Source of the DNA: Hyphomicrobium_A sp963782555 | GTDB lineage: Bacteria; Pseudomonadota; Alphaproteobacteria; Rhizobiales; Hyphomicrobiaceae | Assembly: GCA_963782555.1 (NCBI GenBank) | Contig: CAWAKB010000001.1 | Span: 496,001-560,000 of the forward strand | Direction of reading: 5' to 3' | Length of the DNA stretch: 64,000 nt | Shown here: piece after piece, positions 1 to 8,506 of the stretch | Layout: every line of letters starts with the position of its first letter | Position numbering within the stretch: the first letter of the stretch is position 1 | Notes under the pieces: model-generated | Told to the model about the DNA's origin: nothing | Database searches by the model: none | What the model saw: only the letters and a program-made list of their open reading frames with translations | Made by a program: the position numbers and the translations under genes

Positions 1-458
1 TGGCAGGGCTCGTGTGGGCGGGTGTCGCAATCGGACTTCTCGGCGATCCCAAAACGCCTTATGCCGCGATCCTCGTCCCTATCTTTGTTGCGCCCATCGT
101 GATCGTGGGGCTCAGGCTTTGTCTTGTGGTTCCCGTGATCGTTGCGGAGCGCGTGGGCGCCGTTCAGTCGCTCAAGCGCAGCGCCAAGCTGACCGAAGGC
201 AAGCTCTGGCGGCTTTTTGGCCTCTTCGCCGCGGCGGGGTTGATCATCTTCGCCATCAATGCCGCCCTCTTCGGGACCGCAGCCGGCCTGTTCGGCTTTG
301 CAACATTCTTCAACCCGGCCGCCATGGTCTTAAGGCACGCGGTGATGGCGGCGGAGGTGCCCTTCTATTGGGCGGTCGTTGCCGTCAGCTATTATTATCT
401 GCGCGTCGCCTCCGAGGGGGGCGGAGCACCTGCGCAAGCCGCCGCCGGCAGCGCGTGA
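1..458 (+). CDS. C-terminal part of an integral membrane protein (5' end outside window)
   Basis: The reading frame is open at the left edge (codons in phase with position 3) and ends with TGA at 456-458, so this is the 3' part of a longer gene. The visible 150 or so residues hold three or four hydrophobic stretches (around GLLGDP..VAPIVIVGLRL, LWRLFGLFAAAGLIIFAINAAL, and EVPFYWAVVAVSYYYLRV) and a charged stretch SLKRSAKLTEGKLWRLF between two of them. That pattern, with 'RSAKLTEGK' in a cytoplasmic loop, recalls alphaproteobacterial glycerophosphodiesterase-membrane-domain-like or DUF975-like proteins, but I cannot assign the family. Function unknown. Confidence 0.75.
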   Translation, partial: AGLVWAGVAIGLLGDPKTPYAAILVPIFVAPIVIVGLRLCLVVPVIVAERVGAVQSLKRSAKLTEGKLWRLFGLFAAAGLIIFAINAALFGTAAGLFGFATFFNPAAMVLRHAVMAAEVPFYWAVVAVSYYYLRVASEGGGAPAQAAAGSA

Positions 459-592
459 GCGCTGCGGCCTGCCCTTCTCCTCGTGTCGGATCGTCAACGG
501 CGCCTTGCGGCGGAGCGGCGCAACGCTATTGATGTTGCGCTTGGTTTGGTTCTGATCTTGTTTCAAAAAAGTATTTGCGGGCGGGGAGAGCT

Positions 593-2173
593 ATGTTTCT
601 GTGGGCGCCCGTTTGGGCGATTTGGGCGGCAGTAACGCTTTTCAGCGGCGCGTACTATTGCTCGCTGCCGCCGTCTCCGGACCAGTCGATCTTCGACTAC
701 ATTGCCTGGCAGGGTCTGCATGGCGTGCATTGGTACGCCGGCAGCTTCGACAGGACATGGCCCGGGAGCCTTCTCATTCACGAGACGGGTATCCGGCTCT
801 TTGGCGTCCATCCCTGGACGGCTCGGCTGACGGACTTCGTTCTTCTGCAGCCCGCGATCCTGGCCATGTACCGGTTTCTCAAGTCCGCGGATCTGCGTTG
901 GGCCGCGATCGCCGTCGCCATTTCCTACCCCATCATCTATGTCACGTCCGGCGGGTGGATGGCCGGACATCGCGATATCGTTGCGATGCACTTCTTGATC
1001 GCCGCCTCGGCGATTATCGTCTCATCGATCGATCGGCGGGTCGCGCTGCTGCTGGCCGGAGCTGTGGTCGGCTACGCAGTTCTGCTGCGCCCAACTTATC
1101 TTGCCTTCGCACCCATTCTCTTTTTGGTGTCGGTGTCCGATGTCTTGGTGCCGATCTCCGCGTCGGCTGCTGGATTGACGAAGATTTTTGGAAAGGCGGC
1201 GTGGTTCACGGGCGGTCTCATCGCTTTTCCGGCTCTATTAGCTTTGGGCGGCCTTGCGGCAGGGACGCTCGACGATTGGTTCGCTGAAGGCGTCCGCTTC
1301 GTCCTCGATGTCTATCCCGTCACCGCGCCGCGCCACTGGCTCTACATGCCGTGGCGGCTCTTGGTGGACATCAAGATCCATATGCTCTGGCCGGCAATCG
1401 CTGCCGCAGCTGGTTGCCTGGTTTGGCTTGTGACGGGTCGCGCGCGCGTTCACGGCGTTCTGTTGTTGGGCATGGGCGCCACTGCAATCTTATCGTTCCT
1501 GGTCCAGGGCAAAGGCTTCGGATACCACCTGGGCGGACTGATCCCGCTGTTCGTCTTGGCGACGTTGGGTGGCGCCGAGCTCGGCGTCCGATCTGCCGGC
1601 GGCACGTCACGCGGGCTCGCTGTCGTCATCGCAGGTCTGGCGACGGCAAGTGTCATGGTGTTCGCTGCCGGCACCGCGCGGCGGGTTCAGCACAACCTTC
1701 TCCCGTACGCGGCGCGGGTTCTACACTCAGGCATCAATACGGCTCTGGCCGCTCCGGCCGGCCAAGGCGCACGGGAGGCAATCCGCTCGGAGACCGTCGC
1801 GATCATTCGCAGCGAAAGCGGACCAGACGATCGGTTCTTTCAGTGGGGATGGAATTATGACGTTGGCTTTCGGTCAGAGCGCCTTGCCGCCAGCCGCTAC
1901 ATCAATACGCCGGCGCTTTCGCTCATCACCGATCACCATCCCGAGATCTACAAGAGCTGGATCCGGCGGTTTGCGCACGATCTGGCAGAGACAAACCCGA
2001 AGTTCATCTTGATCGATCTGCGGGTGCTGCCGGCCGGAACGCGTGCCGACACCCTTCCCATCGTCTTGCCGCCGCATGCTTCGCTCGCCTTGGCCGCGCT
2101 CGTGGCGCACGCCAACGCGGGCTACTCGATGCGCCAGAAATGGCCCGACCGGCTCTTGCTGAAGCGGCGCTAG
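593..2173 (+). CDS. Polytopic membrane protein, glycosyltransferase-39-like (hypothetical)
   Basis: The protein has about 526 residues. I chose ATG 593 because GGGGAGAG lies 3-10 bases upstream; an in-frame TTG at 575 is possible but has no ribosome binding site. It has many hydrophobic segments (first at about residues 5-22, then a series from 90 to 340) and a soluble C-terminal part of about 150 residues. The early loop has WPGSLLIHETGIRLFG, and the layout (large first extracytoplasmic loop, 8-10 membrane spans, soluble tail) is that of polyprenyl-phosphate sugar transferases such as ArnT/GT39 or of DUF2029-type proteins. No catalytic motif is certain. Base use is less GC-extreme than the neighbours. 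The stop codon lies inside a 7-bp hairpin, 2164-2186 (GCGGCGC/GCGCCGC), which could end the transcript but has no T run. Confidence 0.7.
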   Translation: MFLWAPVWAIWAAVTLFSGAYYCSLPPSPDQSIFDYIAWQGLHGVHWYAGSFDRTWPGSLLIHETGIRLFGVHPWTARLTDFVLLQPAILAMYRFLKSADLRWAAIAVAISYPIIYVTSGGWMAGHRDIVAMHFLIAASAIIVSSIDRRVALLLAGAVVGYAVLLRPTYLAFAPILFLVSVSDVLVPISASAAGLTKIFGKAAWFTGGLIAFPALLALGGLAAGTLDDWFAEGVRFVLDVYPVTAPRHWLYMPWRLLVDIKIHMLWPAIAAAAGCLVWLVTGRARVHGVLLLGMGATAILSFLVQGKGFGYHLGGLIPLFVLATLGGAELGVRSAGGTSRGLAVVIAGLATASVMVFAAGTARRVQHNLLPYAARVLHSGINTALAAPAGQGAREAIRSETVAIIRSESGPDDRFFQWGWNYDVGFRSERLAASRYINTPALSLITDHHPEIYKSWIRRFAHDLAETNPKFILIDLRVLPAGTRADTLPIVLPPHASLALAALVAHANAGYSMRQKWPDRLLLKRR

Positions 2174-2293
2174 CGCGACGCGCCGCCCGCAATCTCGCAA
2201 CGTGCACCGACGTCAAACAGCATAGGCCTGAGCGCCGATGGCATGCCTGTCTTGCAATGACCTGGGGACATTGGGATTGCGGCATTAATAGCG

Positions 2294-2316
2294 CGCGTTA
2301 TATTAACACGCGTTAT
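2294..2316. promoter_or_regulatory. Repeat overlapping the marR start, candidate autoregulatory operator
   Basis: CGCGTTAT occurs twice, at 2294-2301 and 2309-2316, 15 bases apart. Between them lies TAACACGCGTTA (2304-2315), an inverted repeat TAAC/GTTA around an imperfect centre. The second copy overlaps the ATG of the MarR-family gene. MarR dimers usually bind such AT-flanked palindromes over their own promoter, so occupation would block transcription or initiation. That role is inferred. Confidence 0.4.
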
Positions 2317-2785
2317 GAAAAACTCAGCGAACATCGATAGCGACTTCCTCTTCCTGATCTACGACGTCGCCCAGCTGGTGCGGCGGCACGCCGACAAGCG
2401 CGCCCGCACGTACGGCATGACGCGCGCCCAGTGGGCGGTGCTCGTGCGGCTCGAGCGCGAGCCTGGCATCACCCAGAGCCGGCTCGCCGCCTTGACCGAC
2501 GTGGAGCCGATCACAATCGGGCGCCTCGTCGACAGGCTCGAGGAGAACGGGCTGATCCAAAGGGAGCCCGATCCAGACGATCGCCGGGTCTGGCGGCTCA
2601 CGCTCACGCCGAAGAGTGCAGGCATCCTCAAAGAGATCGCCGCTTTCCGCCGCGAGCTGAACCAGGAAATGACGCAGGGGCTGGACGACCAGAGCCTCGC
2701 CACGCTGGTCGAATGCCTGCAGGGCATGCGTCGCAACCTGACCAAGCACAAAGGCGCCGAGCCTGCCAAAGCGGGCATGGCATGA
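2315..2785 (+). CDS. MarR-family transcriptional regulator
   Basis: The 156-residue product has the size and layout of MarR winged-helix repressors. The DNA-binding core reads through GMTRAQWAVLVRLEREPGITQS, then the recognition helix region TDVEPITIGRLVDRLEENGLI, then the wing with REPDPDDRRVWRLTLT, which is the classic MarR 'D-DRR' signature. Its stop overlaps the start of the next gene by ATGA (2782-2785), so it was cotranscribed with an EmrA/EmrB efflux pair. In that arrangement MarR proteins repress the pump and release DNA on binding a toxic substrate. The pump behind it is now broken (see the following two entries), so the regulator may have no functional target here. Confidence 0.9.
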   Translation: MKNSANIDSDFLFLIYDVAQLVRRHADKRARTYGMTRAQWAVLVRLEREPGITQSRLAALTDVEPITIGRLVDRLEENGLIQREPDPDDRRVWRLTLTPKSAGILKEIAAFRRELNQEMTQGLDDQSLATLVECLQGMRRNLTKHKGAEPAKAGMA

Positions 2786-3050
2786 ATCTCCAACTCCCCA
2801 ATGAGGAGTTCGGACCGTCCGCAAAGGTTGCGGGGCGCTTTTCCAGGTTCCGGCCGTCGCGCGAGAGTTTGCGCAAACCGTTGATGATCGGCGGGCCGTT
2901 GCTGGTCGCCGTGATCGCCGCGGCGATGTGGATAACCGGCGGACGCTACGTCTCCACCGACAACGCCTACATCCACGCGCGCAAGCTCATGGTGTCCGCC
3001 GACGTCTCCGGCATCGTCTCCGACGTTCTCGTGCACGAGGGCCAGGCGTT
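2782..3050 (+). pseudogene. emrA: emrA (HlyD-family membrane fusion protein), only the N-terminus remains
   Basis: The frame starts at ATG 2782, overlapping marR. It encodes a cytoplasmic N-terminus, one membrane helix (about residues 34-51, LMIGGPLLVAVIAAAMWITG) and the start of the HlyD biotinyl-lipoyl-like domain: YVSTDNAYIHARKLMVSADV followed by SGIVSDVLVHEGQ. This is the diagnostic start of EmrA/HlyD proteins, which usually have about 350-400 residues. Recognisable sequence ends at about residue 88; the frame then runs through unrelated residues to TGA 3127-3129 because the DNA has switched to emrB in another frame. The hairpin and most of the beta-barrel domains are missing, so no working adaptor can be made. 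Confidence 0.85.
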
Positions 3051-4406
3051 GCCGCCGCCATCTTCACGGCGCCCGTGGGATGGCTTGCCACGCATTTCGG
3101 CCGCAAGCGCCTTTTCCTCGTCTGTGTGATCGGCTTCACCATGGCGTCGGCGCTGTGTGGCATGGCCGGCTCGCTCACCCAGATCGTGCTCTTCCGCCTG
3201 CTGCAGGGCATGTTCGGCGCGGCACTCGTTCCCCTGTCGCAGGCAACGATGCTCGATCTCTACCCGCCCGAGCAGCGTGGCTCGGCGATGGCCATCTGGG
3301 GGATGGGGGTGATGGTCGGCCCGATTCTGGGGCCGACGCTCGGCGGCTATCTCACCGATGTCTACAATTGGCGCTGGGTGTTCCTGATCAACGTGCCGCT
3401 CGGAATCCTCACCGGCATCGGCCTCACCGTATTCATGAAGGAGACCCCGCGCCTCGGCAGCCTGAAGTTCGACTGGATGGGCTTTGGCGTCCTTAGCCTG
3501 GGGCTCGCCGCGCTGCAGCTGATGCTGGACCGCGGCCAGCAGCAGGACTGGTTCCACTCCACCGAGATCATCGCCGAGCTGGTCCTGGCCTGCCTCGGCA
3601 TCTATCTCTTCCTCGTTCACCTGTTCACGGCCGACAGCACGTTCATCCCGCCGAGGATCTTCAAGGACGTGAATTTCACGGCGGGCTTTCTCATGATGTT
3701 CGCCATCGGCGTAATTCTGCTGGCCTCCATGGCGCTGCTGCCGCCCTATCTGCAGAATCTGGGCGGCTACTCCATCACGACCACCGGTCTGCTGACGGCG
3801 CCGCGCGGCGCCGGGACGATGCTCGCCATGCTCATTTCCGGCCGGCTGTCGAGCCGCATCGACCCGCGGCTGCTGATGCTCGCCGGCATCATGATGATCA
3901 GCTACTCGATGTGGGCCATGATCGGTTGGACGCCCGACGTGGACGAATGGTCGCTCGCAACCTCGACCTTCATCCAGGGCGCGGGCCTCGGCTTCGTGTT
4001 CATTCCCTTGCAGGTCGTCGCCTTCGCCACGCTTGCGCCCGATCTGCGCGGCGACGGCACCGCCCTGTTCAGCCTCATCCGCAACGTCGGCAGCGCGATC
4101 GGCATCTCGGTGTCCTCCTTCCTGCTGGCACGAGGCACGCAGATCATGCACGCGCGCATTGCGGAGGGGCTTACGCCCTTCAATCATGCCTTGCAGACCG
4201 GCGGCGCCTATCTGTTCTGGAACAGCGCTGCGGCGCCGGGGAAGATTGCGCTCAATGCGGAGGTGACGCGCCAAGCCTCCATCATCGCCTACGCCAACGA
4301 CTTCAAGTTCATGCTGTTCGTTTGCCTCGGAAGCGCTTTTCTTCTGCTCCTGCTGGGCCGTCCGCCGACGAGCGCCGCGCCCGCCGAGCACGTCGCCCTC
4401 GATTAG
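3045..4406 (+). pseudogene. emrB: emrB (MFS DHA2-family drug exporter), N-terminus deleted
   Basis: From about 3048 the frame encodes a DHA2-type major facilitator starting in the middle of TM2: AAAIFTAPVGWLATHFGRKR. This contains MFS motif A (GWLATHFGRKR). Motif C follows as GMGVMVGPILGPTLGGYL. About 450 residues remain of the roughly 510-530 usual for 14-helix EmrB proteins, so TM1, half of TM2 and the native start are gone. Upstream sequence in this frame is the shadow of emrA, and the only possible starts there (for example GTG 2928) would add a non-native basic leader. The rest of the frame is intact to TAG 4404-4406, which suggests that the deletion is recent or an assembly artefact. 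Confidence 0.85.
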
Positions 4407-4423
4407 CAGGTGCGATCAAGCTT

Positions 4424-5626
4424 TCAGGACGCGGTCACGTCGAACACTACGGGCAGTGAGATGGGTCCCGTGTTGCCGCTGTCGGGCAGGTAGGTCGCAG
4501 GCCCGCCTGCGCGCAGATTGCGCATGTGGCCGGGAAGGATCGTGAACGCGACCGTCATGTCGCTGCGCGCAATGGCATGGCCCAGGCAGTGGTGGGGCCC
4601 GCCGCCGAAACCGAAATGACGCTCGCGCTCGGCCGTGATGTCGAAGCCGGCTTCAAATACGTCGGGGTCGGTGCCGGCCGCCTCCGACAATAGATGCAGG
4701 GTCGTTCCCTTCTTGATGGTGAGGCCGTTGTAGACGAAGTCATCGATCGCCTCGCGCGTCACCCAGGTGATGGTCGGGCGTACGCGCATGACCTCCTCGA
4801 CGGCTTTGGCGGCAAGATCGGGATGCTCAGCCAGCAGCTCCCACTGCTCGGGGTGCTCGAGGAAGGTGGCGATGCCGAGACCGAGCTGGTTGCGCGTCGT
4901 GTCGATGCCGGCAAACACCAGCATCAGGATGGTGTCGCGCAGTTCCTCGTTGGAGAGCCGGTCGTTGTCCTCGCTGGCAGTCACCAGCGCCGACATGAAA
5001 TCGCTCCCCGGTGCGCTCTTGCGCTTTGCCACCAGTTGATCGGCATATTCGAACATGGCTTCGGTCGCCGCGTTGATGCGCGCCTCGTTCTCCTTGAAGG
5101 CGACGCCGAGCGCGAGCCCCATGGTGGCGGACAGCCGCAAGACATGATTGGCCTCCTCGCGCGGCAGGCCGAGGATGTGGCAGAGGACGCGGGCCGCATA
5201 AGGGTCGGCGAAGTCGACCATGAAATCGCATGTCCCCCGATCGGCGAAGGTCTCGACAAGCTCGTTCGCCATGGCATCGAACTCGGGCCTGAGGCCGGAG
5301 ACCACCTTTGGCGCAAAGGCCGGATTGACGAGCTTTCTTAAGCGCGCGTGGTCGGCCCCTTCCTGCACCAGGATGGTGCGCGCCCACCAGTCGGCGAAGA
5401 TGCCAGTGACGTCGTTGTGCGCCGGCCAGGCATGGCTGCCCTGGCGCAGGCTCTTGTGCAGGAGCAGGTTGCGCATGTCGGGGTAGCGCAGCACCGCGAT
5501 GCCGTACGGCGTGCGCGCATACCAGCTTTCGGCGCGCGCATCCTTGATCGGCTTGGAGCGGATCGACAGCGCCGGGTCGGCGAGATTGAGGAACGGAACT
5601 CCCTCGAGGGTGGCAATCACGATCAT
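4424..5626 (-). CDS. Cytochrome P450
   Basis: The product has 400 residues, usual for a soluble bacterial class I P450. The heme-binding loop is FGFGGGPHHCLGH, with the proximal Cys ligand about 60 residues from the C-terminus. The I-helix has the oxygen-activating AGIDTT and the K-helix has EEVMR (ExxR). The start is ATG 5626, with AGGA 8 bases upstream on the minus strand; the longer GTG 5677 would run through an inverted repeat. It is the last gene of a minus-strand group behind two glutamine-synthetase-like genes. No ferredoxin or ferredoxin reductase gene is adjacent, so its electron donor is encoded elsewhere. P450 plus GS-like genes are known from secondary-amine degradation (morpholine/piperidine loci of mycobacteria); an amine substrate here is inference. 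Confidence 0.93.
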   Translation of the reverse strand: MIVIATLEGVPFLNLADPALSIRSKPIKDARAESWYARTPYGIAVLRYPDMRNLLLHKSLRQGSHAWPAHNDVTGIFADWWARTILVQEGADHARLRKLVNPAFAPKVVSGLRPEFDAMANELVETFADRGTCDFMVDFADPYAARVLCHILGLPREEANHVLRLSATMGLALGVAFKENEARINAATEAMFEYADQLVAKRKSAPGSDFMSALVTASEDNDRLSNEELRDTILMLVFAGIDTTRNQLGLGIATFLEHPEQWELLAEHPDLAAKAVEEVMRVRPTITWVTREAIDDFVYNGLTIKKGTTLHLLSEAAGTDPDVFEAGFDITAERERHFGFGGGPHHCLGHAIARSDMTVAFTILPGHMRNLRAGGPATYLPDSGNTGPISLPVVFDVTAS

Positions 5627-5650
5627 GGGCTTTGTCCTCATCATGGGACC

Positions 5651-5678
5651 GGTGTCAGAGCCACGCGGGTCTGACACC
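5651..5678. repeat. Perfect 9-bp inverted repeat between the GS-like gene and the P450 gene
   Basis: GGTGTCAGA (5651-5659) and TCTGACACC (5670-5678) face each other around a 10-base centre, gccacgcggg. The repeat fills most of the 61-bp gap between the stop of the upstream ligase gene and the P450 start at 5626. It could be a regulator site, an attenuator or processing hairpin setting P450 expression apart from the ligases, or a copy of a dispersed palindrome. There is no T run after it. Confidence 0.6.
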
Positions 5679-5687
5679 TCGCGCGCC

Positions 5688-7169
5688 TTAGGGCAGGCAG
5701 TCGAGATAGGTCTCGACGTCGAAGTTGGTGACCGTGTGGTTGAAGCGCTCCCACTCGTCGGTCTTGTACTCGTGATAGAGGCGGTACATCTCGCCCGGCA
5801 TCGCCGACTTGATCACTTCGTCCTTCGACAATTCCTCGAGCGCATGGCCGAGCGTCATGGGCAGCTTCTTCACCTGCTTGCCCTGCTCCATCGCATCGTA
5901 AATGTTGCGCTCCTCCGGCGCCCCCGGATCGAGGTCGCGCTTGATGCCGTCATCAGCGGCTTTGAGGATGGCGCCTGCCATCAGGTAGGGGTTCACCATC
6001 GAATCGACGGCGCGGTACTCGAAGCGGCCCGGGGCCGAGATGCGCAGGCCCGTCGTTCGGTTCTGGAAGCCCCAGTCGGCGAACACCGGGGCCCAGAAGC
6101 CCGTGTCCCAAAGACGCCGGTAGGAGTTGACCGTCGAGCAGCCGATGGCGGTCAGCGCATAGAGATGGTCGACGATGCCGGCGATCACCTGCTTGCCGAC
6201 CTTGCCCGGCATCTGCTGGTCCTCGCCGTCGGGCATGAAGGTGTTCTCCCCGCCGTCCAGATGCGCAAACACCTCCGGCATCGCCGCGGCGCGGTATTGC
6301 CCCAGCTTCTTGGTGATGGTCTCGCCGCCGCGCCAGAACGAGATGTTGTGATGGCAGCCTGACGCGGACACGCCCATGAAGGGCTTGGACATGAAGCAGG
6401 CGATGAGATCGTGCTCGCGCGCCACTTGCGCGCAGATCTGGCGGTAGGTGGTCAGCCGGTCGGCGGTGCGCAAAGGCTCGTCGAAGGTGAAGTTCAACTC
6501 CAGCTGCCCCGGCGCGTCCTCGTGGTCGCCCTGGATCATGTCGAGCCCCATGGCGCGCGCGTACTGGATCACCTTCATGTAGACGGGGCGCAGGCTCTCG
6601 AACTGGTCGATGTGGTAGCAGTAGGGCTTGGAGTAGCCGCCGGCCGGCTTGCCGTCGGCATCCTTCTTCAGCCACATCATCTCCGGCTCGGTGCCGTGGC
6701 GCATGTGCAGGCCGCCGTGCTCGGACTGGAACTGCTCGTGGATGCGGCGCAAGTTCCCGCGGCAGTCGGAGGTCAGGAAGGCGCCGGGCTCTTGGCGCTC
6801 CTCCCGGTTGCGAAAGAGTGTGCAGAAGATGCGCGCAACCCGCTTGTCCCAGGGCAGCTGGCAGAAGGTCTCGGGCTCGGGGATGCCGACCAGCTCGGCG
6901 GCCTCGGGCCCATAGCCCAGATACTGGCCGTGGCGGTTGAGGAAGAGGTTGACGGTGGCGCCATAGACGAGCTGGAAGCCCTTCTTGGCGACGCTCTCCC
7001 AGTGATCGGCCGGGATGCCCTTGCCGCAGATGCGGCCCGTCACCGAGACGAACTGCAGATAGAGATAGTCGATGCCCAGCTCGTCGATGAGCTTGCGCAC
7101 CTGCGCCACCTTCTCCGCCCGGCCGGCGGCGTCGACGAAAGCCTCGATGTCGGTTCTCATGCCAGTCAT
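5688..7169 (-). CDS. Glutamine-synthetase-family ligase (gamma-glutamyl-amide synthetase-like), second of a tandem pair
   Basis: The 493-residue product has a beta-grasp N-domain (LYLQFVSVTGRICGKGIPAD) and a complete GS catalytic domain. The metal and ATP motifs are present: GTEPEMMW (ExE), DHEDAPGQLELNF, ASGCHHNIS (ATP-site His), NSYRR and RFEYR (RxExR). The start is ATG 7169, which shares one base with the TAA of the upstream paralogue (TAATG), with GGAGAG as ribosome binding site. It is not a GlnA of nitrogen assimilation by context; GS-family proteins beside oxidases usually ligate glutamate to an amine (as GlnT, IpuC, PuuA or GMAS do). The exact amine cannot be told from sequence. It is translationally coupled to the gene before it and precedes the P450 gene. 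Confidence 0.85.
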   Translation of the reverse strand: MTGMRTDIEAFVDAAGRAEKVAQVRKLIDELGIDYLYLQFVSVTGRICGKGIPADHWESVAKKGFQLVYGATVNLFLNRHGQYLGYGPEAAELVGIPEPETFCQLPWDKRVARIFCTLFRNREERQEPGAFLTSDCRGNLRRIHEQFQSEHGGLHMRHGTEPEMMWLKKDADGKPAGGYSKPYCYHIDQFESLRPVYMKVIQYARAMGLDMIQGDHEDAPGQLELNFTFDEPLRTADRLTTYRQICAQVAREHDLIACFMSKPFMGVSASGCHHNISFWRGGETITKKLGQYRAAAMPEVFAHLDGGENTFMPDGEDQQMPGKVGKQVIAGIVDHLYALTAIGCSTVNSYRRLWDTGFWAPVFADWGFQNRTTGLRISAPGRFEYRAVDSMVNPYLMAGAILKAADDGIKRDLDPGAPEERNIYDAMEQGKQVKKLPMTLGHALEELSKDEVIKSAMPGEMYRLYHEYKTDEWERFNHTVTNFDVETYLDCLP

Positions 7170-8506
7170 TATACGCTCTCCAGATAGCGGGCCCGCTCGA
7201 ACGCGGACACGTGCGCGTGGAACGCTGCAGCTTCCGCGGCGCACCAGGCTGAATAGTGGTCGACGAAGCGGGCGCCGAAGATTGCGCGCGCGGGCTCCGA
7301 CTTGGCGAAGCGGCGCGCGGCCTCCTCCAGCGAGGTCGGCAGCTCGGCGCCGGGTGCGGGTTGCATGAGGCGGCCGTCGCCGGTGACGGGAGGGCCGGGA
7401 TCGGCGCTCGTCTCGATGCCCCAGAGGCCCGCACCGAGCACCATGGCGGCTGTCATGTGCGGCACAGCGTCGGCGCCGGGCAGGCGAAACTCCAGCCGCG
7501 TCGTGGCGGGATCGTCGGCAACGAGGCGCACGGCGCACGAGTAGTTGCCGGCGCCCCAGTTGGCCGCGCGTGGCGCCCAGTTGCCGGGTCGCAGGCGCCG
7601 GTAGGCGTTCACCGTCGGCGCGAACATGCACATCCACTGCGGCGCCAGAGAGAGAATGCCGCCGAGGAAGGCGCGCGCGGTCGCGCTCAAGGGCCCGGCG
7701 CCGCTGTCGTCGCCAAGCAGGGGCTTGCCGCTCTTGTCGCGCAGCGAGATCGAAAGGTGCCCGCCGAGACCGGGATAGCCCGCATCGAGCTGGGCGAGGA
7801 AGCTCGCCGTCATGGCGTGCCGGCGCGCCAGCGCCTTGGTGAAGACCTTGAAGAGGGCCGCGTCGTCGGCGGCCTTCAGAAGCGGGTCGGGGCCGAGGCA
7901 ATACTCGACGCAGCCCGGCCCCAGCTCCATGCAGTGATGGGCGACGTTGATAAGGCTCGCGCGCAGCTCGTCGTGCACCGTCGTCAGGAAGGCGGTGTCG
8001 GCCGCTGGCGCCACGCCGGACCAGCAGCGGTTGTGGGGCAATGCCGGATCGAGGTTGCGCCAGTCCTTGGCGCGCAGCGAGGCGCCGTCCTCGGCGAGGA
8101 AGATCACCTCGTACTCGAACCCGGCGAGGGACTCGAGGCCGCGCTCGCGCGCCTTATCCATGACGCGCGTTAGCGTGGCGCGCGGCGAGATGGCGGCACT
8201 GGGCCCGGCGTAGTCGGCGATCGCCAGCAGGGCGGCGGGCTCGAAAGCGTAGCGGCGCACCGAATCGGGGTCGAGGCGCACGGCCTCATCGACGAAGCCC
8301 TTCTCGGCAAAGCAGGTCTCGTCGTGCATCCAGAAGGGCAGGGCATCGATGAAGTGCCAGCCGTTCTCCAGCGCGAGGACGAAGGCGCCAGCGTCGAGAC
8401 GCTTCTCGCGGAAGGCACCGGTGAAGTCGAAGATGCCTACGTGGGCGACGGCGAAGTCGCCGTTCCCGGGCTCCGTCGCCTGGCCGCTCGCCGTTGCCAA
8501 GACCAA
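7169..8506 (-). CDS. Glutamine-synthetase-family ligase, first of a tandem pair
   Basis: The product has about 443-445 residues, closer to type I/III gamma-glutamyl-amide synthetases than its downstream neighbour. Visible motifs are GFEYEVIFL (ExE), ELGPGCVEYCL where most family members have GQ-E (a Cys replaces Gln), GLGGHLSISL with the ATP-site His, NAYRR and RLEFR. The start is a TTG: TTG 8506 lies only 3 bases after AAGGGA, while TTG 8500 has better spacing, so the true start is one of the two. The two paralogues are clearly diverged, which suggests either two substrates or a hetero-oligomer. This gene opens the ligase-ligase-P450 group. Confidence 0.82.
   Translation of the reverse strand: MVLATASGQATEPGNGDFAVAHVGIFDFTGAFREKRLDAGAFVLALENGWHFIDALPFWMHDETCFAEKGFVDEAVRLDPDSVRRYAFEPAALLAIADYAGPSAAISPRATLTRVMDKARERGLESLAGFEYEVIFLAEDGASLRAKDWRNLDPALPHNRCWSGVAPAADTAFLTTVHDELRASLINVAHHCMELGPGCVEYCLGPDPLLKAADDAALFKVFTKALARRHAMTASFLAQLDAGYPGLGGHLSISLRDKSGKPLLGDDSGAGPLSATARAFLGGILSLAPQWMCMFAPTVNAYRRLRPGNWAPRAANWGAGNYSCAVRLVADDPATTRLEFRLPGADAVPHMTAAMVLGAGLWGIETSADPGPPVTGDGRLMQPAPGAELPTSLEEAARRFAKSEPARAIFGARFVDHYSAWCAAEAAAFHAHVSAFERARYLESV

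Noticed and set aside
2928..3047. GTG 2928 as the genuine start of the EmrB-like protein
   Set aside because: The 40 residues it would add are the out-of-frame reading of emrA DNA and do not resemble the EmrB N-terminus.
5627..5677. GTG 5677 as the P450 start
   Set aside because: It would place coding sequence inside a perfect palindrome, adds 17 non-homologous residues and has no ribosome binding site, unlike ATG 5626.
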